Below, piece by piece: positions 41,671 to 52,562 of a DNA stretch of 64,000 nt. Made by a program: the position numbers and the translations under genes. The DNA is from Cordylochernes scorpioides (lineage: Eukaryota > Arthropoda > Arachnida > Pseudoscorpiones > Chernetidae), in the NCBI GenBank assembly GCA_030710605.1, contig CP092877.1, positions 75,752,419 to 75,816,418 on the forward strand, read 5' to 3'. Numbering within the stretch: the stretch's first letter is position 1; every line of letters starts with the position of its first letter. The notes beneath the pieces were generated by a model. It made no database searches, was not told the origin of the DNA, and saw nothing but the letters and a program-made list of their open reading frames with translations.

Positions 41671-42095
41671 AAACGAAAATTAAAATTATACCGCGAATGT
41701 TTCTTTTAAAAATCGAAATTTATTTTCAAAGAGAAATAGCGACATTTCTAACTTTGAGGATGAGGTATGGAAAGGTGAAACATGAAGAGTAATGGAGAAC
41801 GGAAAAATAAAAAGTGTCCAGGGGCGGGAATCGAACCCACACCCTTCTGCTTACCGGGCAGGTGCCTTGTCCACTCGGCTACCCTGGACGTATTTTTCCG
41901 TTCATAACTTATATTTAAAGTAACATTTAAAATACAATATAACGCGGCTGATGATTGTAAAACGAAAATTAAAATTATACCGCGAATGTTTCTTATAAAA
42001 ATCGAAATTTATTTTCAAAGAGAAATAGCGACATTTCTAACTTCTAACTTAATTTTCGTTTTACAATCATCAGCCGCGTTATATTGTATTTTAAA
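41671..42095. mobile_element. Foldback element, family F, with tRNA-like core
   Basis: Arms with CGCGGCTGATGATTGTAAAA and ACCGCGAATGTTTCTTTT flank a tRNA-like sequence at 41817-41888. A terminal palindrome lies at 41945-42080. Confidence 0.7.
41817..41888 (-). pseudogene. tRNA-like sequence (GGT anticodon position)
   Basis: On the minus strand: acceptor TCCAGGG/CCCTGGA, D arm GCC...GGC, anticodon stem CCTGC/GCAGA with one mismatch, loop CCGGTAA, T arm GTGGG-TTCGATT-CCCGC. Position 33 is C, as in the copy at 16726, so the family shares this unusual base. Confidence 0.7.
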
Positions 42096-42209
42096 CAATA
42101 CTTATAAACAACTCTTCTATTTGATTGTAACAAAGTATTTATTGACTAAAATAAATTCTTCGAGTTAAAATAAAACAGAGATTAAAGAGGCGTATCTTGT
42201 GAGAATTTT

Positions 42210-42300
42210 ATTAGCAAGCTTTCGGAGGCATGCGTCCTTCATCGTAAACCTGTAGAAGAACACATGCGTCCGAAAGCTTGCTAATAAAATTCGCACAAGA
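42210..42300. repeat. Inverted repeat with hammerhead-like arms
   Basis: Two opposed copies of the CCGAAAGCTTGCTAATAAAA block (42203-42225 and 42268-42292), each preceded by a GATGAAGGACGCATGCC or CTGTAGAAGAACACATGCG box/stem. Same layout as the PLE motif at 26774. Confidence 0.45.
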
Positions 42301-42359
42301 TACCCCTCTTCAATCTCCGTTTTATTTTTCTAATGTATTTATTCTTTTATTAACAGAAT

Positions 42360-42600
42360 ATAATATTTTATGTTTATATTTTGCTACTCTCTAAACTTTC
42401 CTCATTGTTTATATTTTGTTTATCATTCATAGTTTGTTCTTGTCTTAAATAAATTGCTGTATTATCCTAAAGTTTTTTTCGGGGCTCAAAAATCATTCAT
42501 TTTGGTTAGCAGCCCCGTAAATAAAGATATTTTCTCTCTTTCCTGAAGTTTGTCTTCCCTAATTTACCACGTGGGAATATATTGTAATGTATAGAAGATT
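42360..42600. repeat. Dispersed repeat with inserted family W hairpin
   Basis: 42400-42480 plus 42540-42575 match 7790-7925. The interruption 42481-42540 is the GGGGCTCAAAAATCATTC ... AGCAGCCCCGTAAATAAAG hairpin unit. Confidence 0.5.
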
Positions 42601-42881
42601 AGGAAAGACAAACCTTAAGATAACACGACAATTTATTCAAGACATAAGCATAACTTAAAACTGATTAAATACAAGAGAAGAAATGAGAGAGGTTTCCGCA
42701 GAGTATAATAAAATATATTAACATCAAAATGAAATCTCTATTCCTAAAATAATTCATACTTTACTACAATATGAAAGATAAATTTTTCAACCTTTCAAAA
42801 ATCATATCATGGGCAAATATAAAAAATATCATCTAAGAGAGGATAATAATGATTGGAAAGGATGGATCTGGCTCATCAATG

Positions 42882-43192
42882 TTTTTTTTTTTGCTTATCC
42901 CTAGTACACGTGCTACAGGCCATGATAATCATGGGAGGTAGAAGTAGGCGATTGCTTTTACTGTAAGTGCACCACATGTCTACACATGTAAAAAACAGTT
43001 CGACTTTGCACTTACAAATGTACCAGAACCTCGTTTGGTTACTTGCACTCTCTGGTAGGGTTGGACTTTTGCAAGAATCGGGGGCAATTTGAGAATTTTT
43101 TTTAAATCAGAAAAAAGTGCCCAATGCGGGAATCGAATCCGGGTCGTAGCGATCTAAAACCAACGGTTTAGACCATCTTTCCACCGATCTCC
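42882..43192 (-). mobile_element. tRNA-derived SINE, family A, copy 5
   Basis: Minus-strand copy with diverged B box (GGATTCGATTCC) and an A tail shown as T's at 42882-42892. Confidence 0.75.
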
Positions 43193-43199
43193 TCTTATC

Positions 43200-43764
43200 A
43201 ATAGTAAACCTTCAAAGTGGTTTTGCCATTTCAATCTAAAGGATCACAGTAAATATACAAATTTGGTCTTTCAAAGCCTTAAAGCCTTTGGTAGATGCTT
43301 AATACATCGACAGGATACTATCTAGGCATAGTTCCGTCCAAGATTAACTTGCAAGGATATATCTGAAAATGACTTTCCATTGAATTCGTGACATCTAAAA
43401 ACACAATATTTTTACTACCATCTGAAATGCCTATGCTTTCAAATAAGGATACAAGAAAAGAGAGAAAGCAACAGGATTGACCAGGACTTACATTTATTTA
43501 ATATCAAATAAGACGCGATATCTCCACAAAGGATGCTTGCGTCAAGAAACAACACCAAGATACTATATTACATAAACAATTGGATAATTACATGGTTTGA
43601 GTAGAGTTTAAAGAAGAAAGGAAAGTAAACTAAATTCATGCTTGAATTTACAACCAACTAATGAAGACAAGGACTTAAATTCTAAAAAACAGGAAATATA
43701 CGATAAGAGGCAAGCAGAGTTGTCTATAAAATACTATTTAAAGATATTCATACAATATAATATA
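43200..43764. other. LINE-tail relic and unassigned sequence
   Basis: 43495-43560 (minus) contains a mutated version of the LINE 3' hairpin (GACGCAAGCATCCTTTGTGG). The rest is unassigned. Confidence 0.35.
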
Positions 43765-44000
43765 TATGCGGCTTGTGATTGTAAAACGACATTTGAAATA
43801 CTATCCCGCATGTGTTTCTTTTCAACGAAAATTCAAAATTTATTTCAAGGAGAAACAACGACTATCTCTAACCTTTTGGATGAGGTATGAAAGGGTGAAA
43901 CGCGAAGAGTAATGATAAACGGAAAAATAAAAGTGTCCAATTTTGAATTTTCGCTGAAAAGAAACACATGCGGGATAGTATTTCAAATGTCGTTTTAGAA
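43765..44000. mobile_element. Foldback element, family F, tRNA core deleted
   Basis: Arms ATCCCGCATGTGTTTCTTTT (from 43803) and GAAACACATGCGGGATAGTA (from 43962). The centre jumps from GTGTCC to the second arm. Confidence 0.65.
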
Positions 44001-44515
44001 AGATATTCATAGTTTCAGTAATTGAGTGTTGTGAGAAACGATATTCATTCCAAAAAATCAAGCAATATTTCTTAGTAAATTTCTTTAATCTATTTTTGGT
44101 AAGTTTCCAGTGAAATCCGTTTCTTTACACCAAATAGATAAAAAAACAATATATAAAAGCGATATAAAGAGATATTAAAAACTCAACAACAACAACAACA
44201 ACTATTTAAAATAAGAAAAAATAGTACAAATGTGATATTATACTGGGATAAGTTTCATAAATTATGAAAAATGCATCTCCTTATTATGTAAGCCATCAGA
44301 AACTTTCATTTGCACGATAAGTAGATGCCTTTTTCACTATTTAAAATGAATTTAAATTCAAATAGCTTTTTGCTCTTTTTAATTTCTGCAGTTGTAACTA
44401 CTGTTCGTTGGATTTTAAATTTCAATTTAATTTCAGTTTTGAATATCATTTGTTGGTTGTAAGTTGGTTTGGAATAAATATAGCTATAGTAACAAATTAT
44501 TTAGTTAATTCCACG
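44001..44515. other. AT-rich stretch without gene
   Basis: No feature supported. Confidence 0.35.
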
Positions 44516-44715
44516 ACGTTTTCCCTAAAGCAGGGCAGTTTTTTCCTAATACATCCATTTGAAAGCTATGATTAATTAAAAACACTCAGTATTTGAACAG
44601 CGCAACAACTTGGAATTTAACAACTGGGTTTTACACCAGTATAGGTTACAGGTTTCACCTGTTGGATAATTTCAGAATCCACAAAGAGTTTTCCTTCAGT
44701 TGCTGAATTTCTTTC
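44516..44715. repeat. Dispersed repeat family Z, copy 1
   Basis: Shares AATACATCCATTTGAAAGCT and TTGGATAATTTCAGAAT-type blocks with 46858-47050, both in the same orientation. Confidence 0.65.
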
Positions 44716-44949
44716 ACTCTGAAGATAATAACAGCGAGTTATTGAAAGGTCGAGAATTCAATAAATAATTTATTTATGTTGCTATATTTCTTCCAATTTA
44801 ATTCAAATTATGTCTCGTATTATAGTATCTTGATTTTTTACATTAGCTTTTCACAAATTCTTGAAAAACAGCACATACAATAAGCGAAACACAGATGATG
44901 GATTCAACTTGAAGAAAGGTCGATCTTAATCTCCACTTTCTATAGATAA

Positions 44950-45120
44950 CTGTTATGTTCGTTCAAAATCGTAAGGTACCGCTCAACAAGAGTAACCTAG
45001 TTTATGATAATTGAAACAGTGAATAATATGTGATGGTTATTCACATATTGAACAAAATTTTAACACGAGATTCAATCTCGGTTCATGAGTGTCGGGAATC
45101 GAGGGTGTTACCCACTCGTC
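44950..45120 (-). mobile_element. tRNA-derived SINE, family L, copy 2
   Basis: Minus-strand copy: head at 45120 (GACGAGTGGGTAACACCCTC), then a ...GGATTGAATC...-type B box mutated to GAGATTGAATC, and the GGTACCTTACGATTTTGAAC end. Confidence 0.55.
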
Positions 45121-45660
45121 CACAGACGTTGTTTGCGTTTCGAGCTTAACTGTTATGTTTACTTCTGTTCACCTATCTGTGTGGATTATGTATGGGACGA
45201 GTATCCTTAATAAAGGTTTTTTGTTGTTATTGCCGTTTGAATATTTTGGTCTGAAGAAGAGAATTTCACTGGCTGTGCTTGCCAAATAGAATGCAGAAAT
45301 TTATTGAAAGATATCATTTGAAGGACTGGCTTTTTTGACAGTAGAAGAATATTACGACTTAAAAAAAAAAAAAAAAAAAAAAAAAAGAAGTCCATTTACA
45401 AGTTCTTGTCTAACCTTAAGGTAAATGATCTGTAGATAACTGTTATATTTATGTTATGTTTACCTATCTGGGAGAATTCTGTATGGGATGAGTGTTATTA
45501 ATAAAGTCTTTTTGTTGTTGTTTTTTACTTTTGGCCTGAGAATAATAATTTAACTCTAAGCTTACCAAGTGGAATAAAGAAATTTATTGAGAGATATCGT
45601 TTGAAGGGCTGTCTCTTCGGTCAATGGATGTATAACAACGTCAACTCAACAAAGTCATTC
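45120..45660. repeat. Tandem duplication of about 310 bp
   Basis: AACTGTTATGTTTACTTCTG...ACCTATCTG... at 45146-45230 recurs at 45436-45530. The TTTATTGARAGATATCRTTT block at 45300 recurs at 45580. A 26-A run at 45361-45386 separates them. Confidence 0.6.
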
Positions 45661-45822
45661 ATTTGCAAGTTATTCTTAAGCCATAAGGTAAAGATGGAAA
45701 TGTAAAAATCCTCTGGTTATCTGGAGGAGGACTCTTTGGTGTTGGGGAAGCTTCCTCGACTGTATATCTAATTATATACACCCAAAGACAAAATATAAGG
45801 AAGCTATACCTTTTAGAGTGTA

Positions 45823-46195
45823 CTAGACGGGTGACCCGGGCTTCGCCCCGGGATTGACCCGTGTGCATATCTACCCGAGTAATATATATTTAGATAAGAT
45901 TTTTTTTATAATTGTTTGTTATTAGCATTATCTATTTGTTTGCATCAGCATAATTTAATCTAATCTTCGATAGAGGGCGCTGTTCGTGAGCTAAGTAGAA
46001 TAATTTGAATATATAGTTTTAATAATTGATTTATATATTTTTTAAAATAGCCTATCGTCTTCCCCGTATTTTTTACCCATGTATGGAAATTTTGGTTTGA
46101 ATTAGTGAACTACTGCGAATTTGTAAACCGGACATACAAACAAACAAACATACAAACAAACAAAAATACAAACATTGATTTTTATATATATAAGA
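45823..46195 (-). mobile_element. Non-autonomous Helitron, 373 bp
   Basis: On the minus strand it begins TCTTATATATATAAAAATCA after a host A (46196). It ends with hairpin CCCGGGGCGAAGCCCGGG and CTAG (complement of 45823-45826) before a host T. Its last 60 bp match the end of the Helitron at 21108-23938, so the two share replication machinery. It inserted into a family T unit. Confidence 0.85.
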
Positions 46196-46254
46196 TATAG
46201 TTTTATTTTTTATCATTATATAACATTATATATATATTTTAATTAAAAAGGCAT

Positions 46255-46860
46255 ATTGTGATGCACCGCTGGGAGGGTTCACCATTGATGAGCCAGGCCC
46301 TCCCATTAATTTTTCCATATTACAGTAAGGACAGTAGAAATTGTTTAATTTCAAAAAGAACCTTACGCGTCTAAAATAGTTTCGAATTTTCAGAAAGGCA
46401 TATATTGGATCAAAACGATATCATTATATATTCCTTATTTTTTTTTAAAGGAGAACGTTCGAATTTATATATATAGGAACTACGTCATTATATAAGCAAA
46501 TAAGGAGTTGTTTTAATGCTAAAAACATGAAATTTCTTTAATTTTTGCCTATGATTGCAAATTTGTTTATATTATGATGCATTAGCGCGCCATCTGTTAT
46601 CAAAATTCGAAACTATTATAGACGCGTATGATTCTTTTTAAAAATAAACAATTTCTACTGCCCTTACTGCAATGGAAAAATTAATGGGAGGGCCTATACG
46701 CGTCTATAATAGTTTCGAATTTTGATAAAAGTTGGCCCTCTAATGTATATCATAAGGGGCCCTCCCATTAATTTTCCATTTGCAGTAAGGACAGTATAAA
46801 TTGTTTATTTTTAAAAAGAATCATACGTGTCTATAATATTTTCGAAATTTGTTTGAAGTT
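46255..46860. repeat. Three nested copies/fragments of family X
   Basis: Fragments at 46260-46400, 46566-46735 and 46740-46856 in alternating orientation, with GCGCGCCATCTGTTATCAAA and AATAGTTTCGAATTTTGATA. The first keeps a decayed permuted hammerhead-like segment (TTGATGAG box, GAAA lost). Confidence 0.6.
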
Positions 46861-47050
46861 TTCTCTATAGCAGGGCAGGTTTTACCTAATACATCCATTT
46901 GAAAGCTATGATTAATTAAAAAGATTCAGTAGTTTAACAGCACGTCAACATGGAATTTAACAACAGGGTTTTCTACCAGTATCATTTATACGTTCATCTT
47001 GCTGGATAATTTCAGAATTCACAAAGATGTTTTCCTTCAGTTGCTGAGTA
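46858..47050. repeat. Dispersed repeat family Z, copy 2
   Basis: Second copy of the 44516-44715 sequence, about 85 percent identical by eye. Confidence 0.65.
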
Positions 47051-47519
47051 AACCAAGCGTCCCGGTGTAAAAGTAATTTTAACAAAGCTCGTAGTTGGGT
47101 AGTAGTTTTTACAAGTTGCAATTTTTAAAACGCTTTAGAAGTGTTAGTTAGGGGAACTAAACTGGTTAACGAACATTTTTTTTAGTTCTAGTTAGTTTCT
47201 CTTCCAGAGTGGTCCTTTTACCTTTGACCTACAAACTACAAACTTTAATTAAAAAGGCATATATTGGATCAACATAATTTATTTACCAATATTTAAGTTG
47301 GCTGAACGCCAGTCTTTATTGTTGTGAATGCATTATGGCGCCATCTGTTATAAAAATTCGAAACTATTATAGATAGTTTGGCCAACATTCCTCTGATCTC
47401 AGACTTTATCGAATCCAGAATCATGATAACTTGATCTGAGAAACTTATCCACAGATGATCAACAAATTTATGACCCATTTATTCCAGGAATTATAGATAC
47501 CTTTCTCAAATCAAGAATA

Positions 47520-47980
47520 AATGTTCTGAAAAACGAAGCAAATAATACTTTCTAAAGCTTTTTTCCCCAAGAAATCCCTAAATACTTTTGTCCAAATTTT
47601 TATAATACAAAATATATTACAAACCACGGAAATTTCAAAAGTTTTTCAAATAGAATAAAGGCAGTGGAGGATTCAAGTTGCTTTTGTGGTATTGAGGAAC
47701 AAACCTCAAGACATCTACTGATCGAATGCCCAGCATTTAGAGATTATAGAATGAAGAATGAACTAGTTGTTTGTGAACTTAACGATTTGATTTCCGATAA
47801 AAAATCATATTTAAAGTTTAATTCATTTTGTAAATACATTCTAAACCTTCTACAAAATCTGGATCTCTAGTGTTTTCATGTGTTGAATAATGTAAATAAC
47901 TTATGTAAATAAACTTTTCTCCTTGTTAGGCGCAAGTATCCCTTACGGGATATAGCGCTTTGGAAATAAAATAATTGATA
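47520..47980 (+). pseudogene. LINE 3' fragment with CCHC tail and terminal hairpin
   Basis: The translated stretch ends with CFCGIEEQTSRHLLIECP followed by about 50 residues to the stop at 47870. The 3' untranslated part ends in CGCAAGTATCCCTTACGGG, ATATAGCGCTTTGG and AAATAAAAT. Short TGATAACTGATAGATG tail. Confidence 0.75.
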
Positions 47981-48309
47981 ACTGATAGATGAATATGATT
48001 CTTTTAAAAATTATTTTTCAGGGCCGTAGAATTGTTGGATTTTTAAAAGAATCATACGCGTCTATAATAGTTTCGAATTTTCATATATAGGTATATGTTT
48101 ACTTATATTGTTGAATATATATTAAACCTATATTGGAGGGTAAATAAATAAATTTTTGATCTATTGATTATTGTCACGTAAATATAGTTCATATTAGGTA
48201 AATAATAAATTATGGAGAGAGAGTAAGAAGAAATAGAAAAAGAAGGGTCAGGTGTTGATGTTAAAAATAAAAAGGGGATTTTATGACCGCTCAAATGATA
48301 ATTTTATAG

Positions 48310-48834
48310 AAGGCAGAGCACTAAACCATTTCATTTATTTAACAGTTGGGAGAGACACGCCATATCCACAATTAGGATAATTGCGTGTATATTATTATAT
48401 GCAATTAACACAATTGAACATTGGGAAGCACGCAAATTAAACGTTCGATGTCAAATTTTGCATATAGTAATTAGAAATAGTAGCTTGAAATATGTACAGT
48501 CAACACTTTCGCCTTAAAATATACAGCCTGCAGAATCTATTAAACTTGATGTATTGGTCTTTATTGCGCAAGCAACTTGTTTTGTATTTGTCAGGTAAAG
48601 TTGGTTTTCTTCCCTTAGATCAGAAGTTAATGGACAGTTTATCAGAAGGTGTTCAGGGGGTTTGTTCTTCATTTCCACAAGTGCACACAGGTGAACCAAT
48701 TTTGCCAATTCTAAACAAATATGTGTTGAAGTCACCATGTCCAGTAAAAAATTGAACGTTATAGAAGTTGGGTTGAACATAGTTAGGAATTCTTGAACGA
48801 TATTTGGTTGTTCCATTATTTTTGACCAAGCCAT
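48310..48834 (-). pseudogene. LINE 3' fragment (second LINE family)
   Basis: The minus-strand frame near 48834-48514 encodes YNVQFFTGHGDFN-type and PEHLLINCPLTSDLREENQL segments, the end of a LINE RNase H/CCHC region. The 3' end contains GGATATGGCGTGTCTCTCCC. Nearly the same as 61245-61780. Confidence 0.7.
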
Positions 48835-48970
48835 TTTATTAATAAATCAAGAAAAGTCAACCACATACGTGTTTTAGGCTGTTGGCCCTCAGAATGGTGC
48901 AAGCTGTACCTCTACGACCAAAATTTTGGTGCCTTTCCTGAGAAATCAAGAATTGGATAGTTAAGGCAAA
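48835..48970 (-). repeat. Family C repeat with decayed hammerhead
   Basis: Shares the AACAGCCTAAAACACGTATG (minus) block with 4561-4614. The core boxes are mutated. Confidence 0.45.
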
Positions 48971-49179
48971 AATCTCCTGAATGCGCTAAACATGTGGAAA
49001 AGGTAAGAAAAAATAGAACAAGATTTTTGTTCCATTAGATGTCTCTCTTCCATTTATAATATTCATGTGAGTGGTGAGGCAATGCCATTTTTATTATCTA
49101 ATATATTATGTGAATAATCTTTATATAAAGTTTTTATTTGGAATCCACGATCCATTATCAACCATAAGAAATTTAAACT

Positions 49180-49345
49180 TATTTTGACGCGTATGATTAT
49201 TTAAAAGATTATAAACAATTTTATACTTACTGCAATGATGATTTAATGGGAAGGTCTAGTTCATCAGTGGAGAACCCTCCCAGCAATATTTACCATTGCA
49301 GAAAAGGAAGTAATAATTGTTTAATAAAAATAAAAAAAGAAAAAG
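49180..49345. repeat. Family X fragment
   Basis: Contains TTCATCAGTGGAGAACCCTC (minus strand CTGATGAA), but the GAAAC and helix III parts are missing. Confidence 0.5.
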
Positions 49346-49559
49346 AATCATACTCGTTTAAAATACTTTTAATTTATTATATAATAGATGACAGGCTAAT
49401 GAATTACATTATCAAAGCTTAACAGACAATAACTCTGAAAGATATTTGATACACAGTGACCTTTATTGAAGACACACGAGATAACTAAATGTGAAAAAGC
49501 TTAATAAATAACAGAAACGACACAAAAATAAGACAATATATTTAGAAATATTACGATGT

Positions 49560-49830
49560 ACTAGAGCGCCATCTGTTATCAAATTATAAAACTATTTTTG
49601 AGGCGTATTATTCTTTTTAAAATAAAACAATTTCTACTGTCCTTACTGCGATGAAAAAATTTTTTCATCGCAGTAAGGACAGTAGAAATTGTTTTATTTT
49701 AAAAAGAATAATACGCCTCAAAAATAATTTAGAAATATGTTTACAATATGATTATAAATGGCATACTAATGAATTACACTATCAAAGCTTAATAAATAAC
49801 AAAAACGACACAAAAATAAGACAATATATT
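49560..49830. repeat. Family X palindrome
   Basis: Perfect inverted arms meet at 49660: CTACTGTCCTTACTGCGATG and CATCGCAGTAAGGACAGTAG, extended by AAAGAATAATACGCCTCAAA. Flanked by repeated AATGAATTAC-ATTATCAAAGCTTAA blocks (49398 and 49770). Confidence 0.7.
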
Positions 49831-49913
49831 TAGAAATGTTTATAAATTGCTTATAAATTTAGGATATATATAATTTTGAAGTTGGGGGGGAGGTAGGTTT
49901 CTATGGAAGTATT

Positions 49914-50597
49914 CTAGAAATACTTTTGTCCAACGATGTGATCAAAAATGACAGCATGTCCATAAATCTTGGTATAGATATCTACACGCTGCGTTTCTTT
50001 GCCAGCATTGGGTATACCAGGTTGGATATGAACAGTTTTATGATCCAATTTACATCTGAATGTCATTCCAGTTGCTGATCCAAGTACCACAGCAAACTGT
50101 GGCGTATCATTATAAACACAAGAATTATTTTTCCAATAACAATAACTAAGATCAGATGGACGTGGTAAAAGTCGTTTAGTATCTTTAAAATATGGTTCAA
50201 AATCTTCAGTCATTAAACGATGTGCATAATCAATATAACTTGAAATTTCTTCACCACGATGATTAGTTGTTCGTATATATATAATACTTAGTACTGTACA
50301 ATTTACATTTGATTCTTCACGTAATGCTAAAGCATCTAGAAGTTCATCTTGAACAGTTTTCTGAAGGCTAGCGAGTTTCCGTTTCTTACGTCCTGCAAGA
50401 CGTTGAAGTTCAGCTTCAAGTTTAAGATTCTCAAATTCCTCTCGACGAAGAACGTCTCCTGTAGTACGATAACCAAGTTCGATTAGTTTATGAGCTATTT
50501 CGTCATCTTCTAGATAGAAATGATCTTCTTCAGTGATAAGAGAATCTAAGTAATCTTCGTATTTGATAAATTCACGAATGACATCCTTATCACTCAT
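49914..50597 (-). CDS. CFAP299: Cilia- and flagella-associated protein 299
   Basis: An intact 227-residue frame, about the usual family length (around 230). Recognisable conserved parts: YEDYLDS near the start, YYLED-like FYLEDDE (27-33), LIELGYRTTGD (39-49), the hallmark YIDYAHRLMTEDFEPYF (121-137), KRLLPRPSDLS (141-151) and AVIFDHI near the end (215-221). An in-frame TAA two codons before the ATG fixes the start. CFAP299 (vertebrate C4orf22) is linked to motile cilia and sperm flagella; its molecular role is poorly known. The whole protein is in one exon here with no A tail or target duplication visible, whereas vertebrate orthologues are multi-exon. It may be a lineage with introns lost or an old retrocopy. 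No promoter identified; AT-rich DNA and repeats on both sides. Confidence 0.9.
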   Translation of the reverse strand: MSDKDVIREFIKYEDYLDSLITEEDHFYLEDDEIAHKLIELGYRTTGDVLRREEFENLKLEAELQRLAGRKKRKLASLQKTVQDELLDALALREESNVNCTVLSIIYIRTTNHRGEEISSYIDYAHRLMTEDFEPYFKDTKRLLPRPSDLSYCYWKNNSCVYNDTPQFAVVLGSATGMTFRCKLDHKTVHIQPGIPNAGKETQRVDIYTKIYGHAVIFDHIVGQKYF

Positions 50598-51090
50598 CTT
50601 TTACTGGAATTCTTATCGGATTTAATGGATAAATTAGATCAATATATATAAATTTTTATATCTAATTTCTATATATTTTATCGTATCTTATATTAAATAA
50701 AAAACTTGTTTTTAACTTATAATAATGGTGTTTATAGCATGGATGGTTAAAAATGGCTATGGGAGTTAATTTAGGAATGGAATAAACCTTCGAATTTTTG
50801 ACAGACCCAACTCCAAATCGAATTCCGTTTTGAGCAAATTTTTTTTTCAATGGCTTCAAATTCAATTACAAGCCCATTCCTACCAGTGGATTAAAGTAAC
50901 CAATCTTGTATATTTGAACCTTGTGAGTCTGATAGTATTTTGTATATGTGCTTGAACTGCTTCACCCTTGTGTGAACAAGTGAAAAAAATAATAATAATA
51001 ATAAAAAAAGAAATAATAAGAAAGTAAGGTAGTGTTATAAAAAATATACTTTTGCCAGAAAATATTTTTATTTATCTCGATGTTTAAAAA
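50598..51090. other. Upstream flank of CFAP299, nothing identified
   Basis: AT-rich, with an (AAT)n-like run at 50990-51015. No clear TATA/Inr pair found on the minus strand. Confidence 0.35.
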
Positions 51091-51345
51091 GTCGGTGGAT
51101 GAGAGGGTAACACGCTCGATTCCCGATATAAGTCGGTGGATGAGTGGGTAGCACGCTCGATTCCCGATATAAGTCGGTGGATGAGTGGGTAACACGCTCG
51201 ATTCCCGACAGTCATGAACCTGGATTGAATCCCGCGTTAAAAATTGTTTAATATGTGAATAACCTTTACATGTTATTCATTGTTTCAATTTTCATGAACT
51301 GGGTTGCTCTTACTGAGCGGTACCTATCAATGTGATTTGAACCAG
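51091..51345 (+). mobile_element. tRNA-derived SINE, family L, with triplicated head
   Basis: The 39-bp head AAGTCGGTGGATGAGTGGG.. (through CTCGATTCCCGA) is repeated in tandem at about 51091, 51130 and 51169. Then comes one body with B box GGATTGAATCC and the GAGCGGTACCTATC end. Tandem A-box heads on a SINE are unusual. Confidence 0.65.
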
Positions 51346-51490
51346 ATCTCGATGTTTCGACAAAAATATTTTGTCATCGTCAGGAGCAAATAATAATTAA
51401 ACATTTTTAACGCCTTGCCAAATGTTTTAATTTTTATTTGCTCCTGACGTGGACAAAGGATTTTGTCAAAACGTCGAGATAATAAAAAGA
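51340..51490. repeat. Inverted repeat with hammerhead-like arms
   Basis: The minus arm (51395-51345) reads CUCCUGACGAU-GACAAAAUAUU-UUUGUC-GAAAC-AUCGAGA: box, 7-bp stem and GAAAC all present, with an extra U. The plus arm (51436-51480) is a mutated copy (CUGACGUGGAC...GUCAAAACG). Centre near 51415. Confidence 0.5.
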
Positions 51491-51911
51491 TTTACTGGCC
51501 GAAGTATCTTCAATTTTAAGAACTATGAATGCCGGCCAGGCAGCCTCTATCTTTAGGATAAAAAATAGGTATATCCTGACCTCTCAAATACGCAATTTTA
51601 GATAAAAGAGCGCCATCTAATGGAATAAATACTAACTAAACATTAATTTAGGTTTATTCAATGACATTGGCAAGCCCTTCTATTTTTCTTTAAAAATAAA
51701 ATAAAAGATAACCATATATACGTGAAATGTTTCTCATTTTAGTGATAAAATAAATCAATAACCTAATTTAATTTAACAAAATCAACAAGTAATCCGAGCA
51801 AGGTTTATTTAACTATTTTTTAATTTCTCGAGCTCTCGGGCAAACATGCCCTTCAACAGATGAACTAGAAGCATGACTTCCATCTATTTTTAATATACTC
51901 TATTTAATATA

Positions 51912-52280
51912 GATGGAACATTTTCTGGGAGGAAATTGACCCATAGAAGCATAGGGCGCCTCTCCTGTCAAAATAAACGTCAAAAACTGACGCCATCTAT
52001 TGACCGTCGCCGCAACTATCGGCCTCAGGTCGGTGACAAAGCCACAATACCAGCTTTGGCAAACTGAGAACCGTGTGGATCTCATGGAATAAAGTCCGCC
52101 CTAGACTGACGAGGGCGATTAGCCCGAGACCATGGTCTCTAGGTGGACGTTTCTCAGTTTACCAAAGCTGGTGTTGTGGCTTTGTCACCGACCCGAGGCC
52201 GCTAGTTACGGCGACGGTCAATAGATGGCGTCAGTTTTTGACGTTTATTTTGACGAGAGAGGCGCCCTGTGCTTCTATAT
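51912..52280 (+). mobile_element. Foldback repeat, family B, with mutated hammerhead
   Basis: Arms of about 125 bp (51945-52068 and 52155-52275), including GGCGCCTCTCCTGTCAAAAT and AAGCCACAATACCAGCTTTG, enclose the hammerhead at 52094-52148. Confidence 0.7.
52094..52148 (+). ncRNA. Hammerhead ribozyme with one core mutation (family B)
   Basis: Same architecture as 9725-9779: GUCCGCCCUAGA/UCUAGGUGGAC helix I, CUGACGA, GGGC-GAUUA-GCCC, helix III ACC/GGU and a GUC cut site. The GAAA box reads GAGA (52126-52129): the second conserved A is G. Catalysis is probably lost. Confidence 0.75.
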
Positions 52281-52562
52281 TTAATATACTACTGGGTTTG
52301 ACCAATATTTACTTGCCCTATCACCTATTACAAACTTTCAAAATGGCGAAAAACTTACTAGAACGACCGATAGAGGGCGTGTTAACTTCCTCAAAGATAG
52401 ATAACATCATTTGATAAATTCAAATTTCTTTTTCTGAATGGTGTCAGAGAGATAAATTCCCGGAAAGATTACACGTGGAATTTGACTTTTTCAAATTCCA
52501 CATTTTAAGTTACGAAAAGTCAACTAAACGTTCAAATTTGAATATATTTACTGTTATAAATA

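Larger units (their letters stand above)
39640..42120 (+). repeat. Tandem array of the 3' flank, unit about 180-200 bp
   Basis: The unit begins near the stop codon. It contains GCAAGCTGGCCTTGTTAAAT, then TATATGACTCTGTAAGGTAT, GAATAAATATATTTTATATT, a TTTCGCGTGTTTTCATTTC-type block and AATAAACCAAAACG. Copies start at about 39657, 39967, 40144, 40344, 40530, 40727, 41185, 41386 and further decayed ones. Each has an AATAAA, so each is a potential cleavage/polyadenylation site. The first copy contains the U6 insertion; a foldback MITE (40815-41070) splits a later one. Confidence 0.9.

Noticed and set aside
45361-45386. A-run of about 26 as the tail of a processed pseudogene
   Set aside because: Upstream sequence has no recognisable gene, and it separates two halves of a local tandem duplication.
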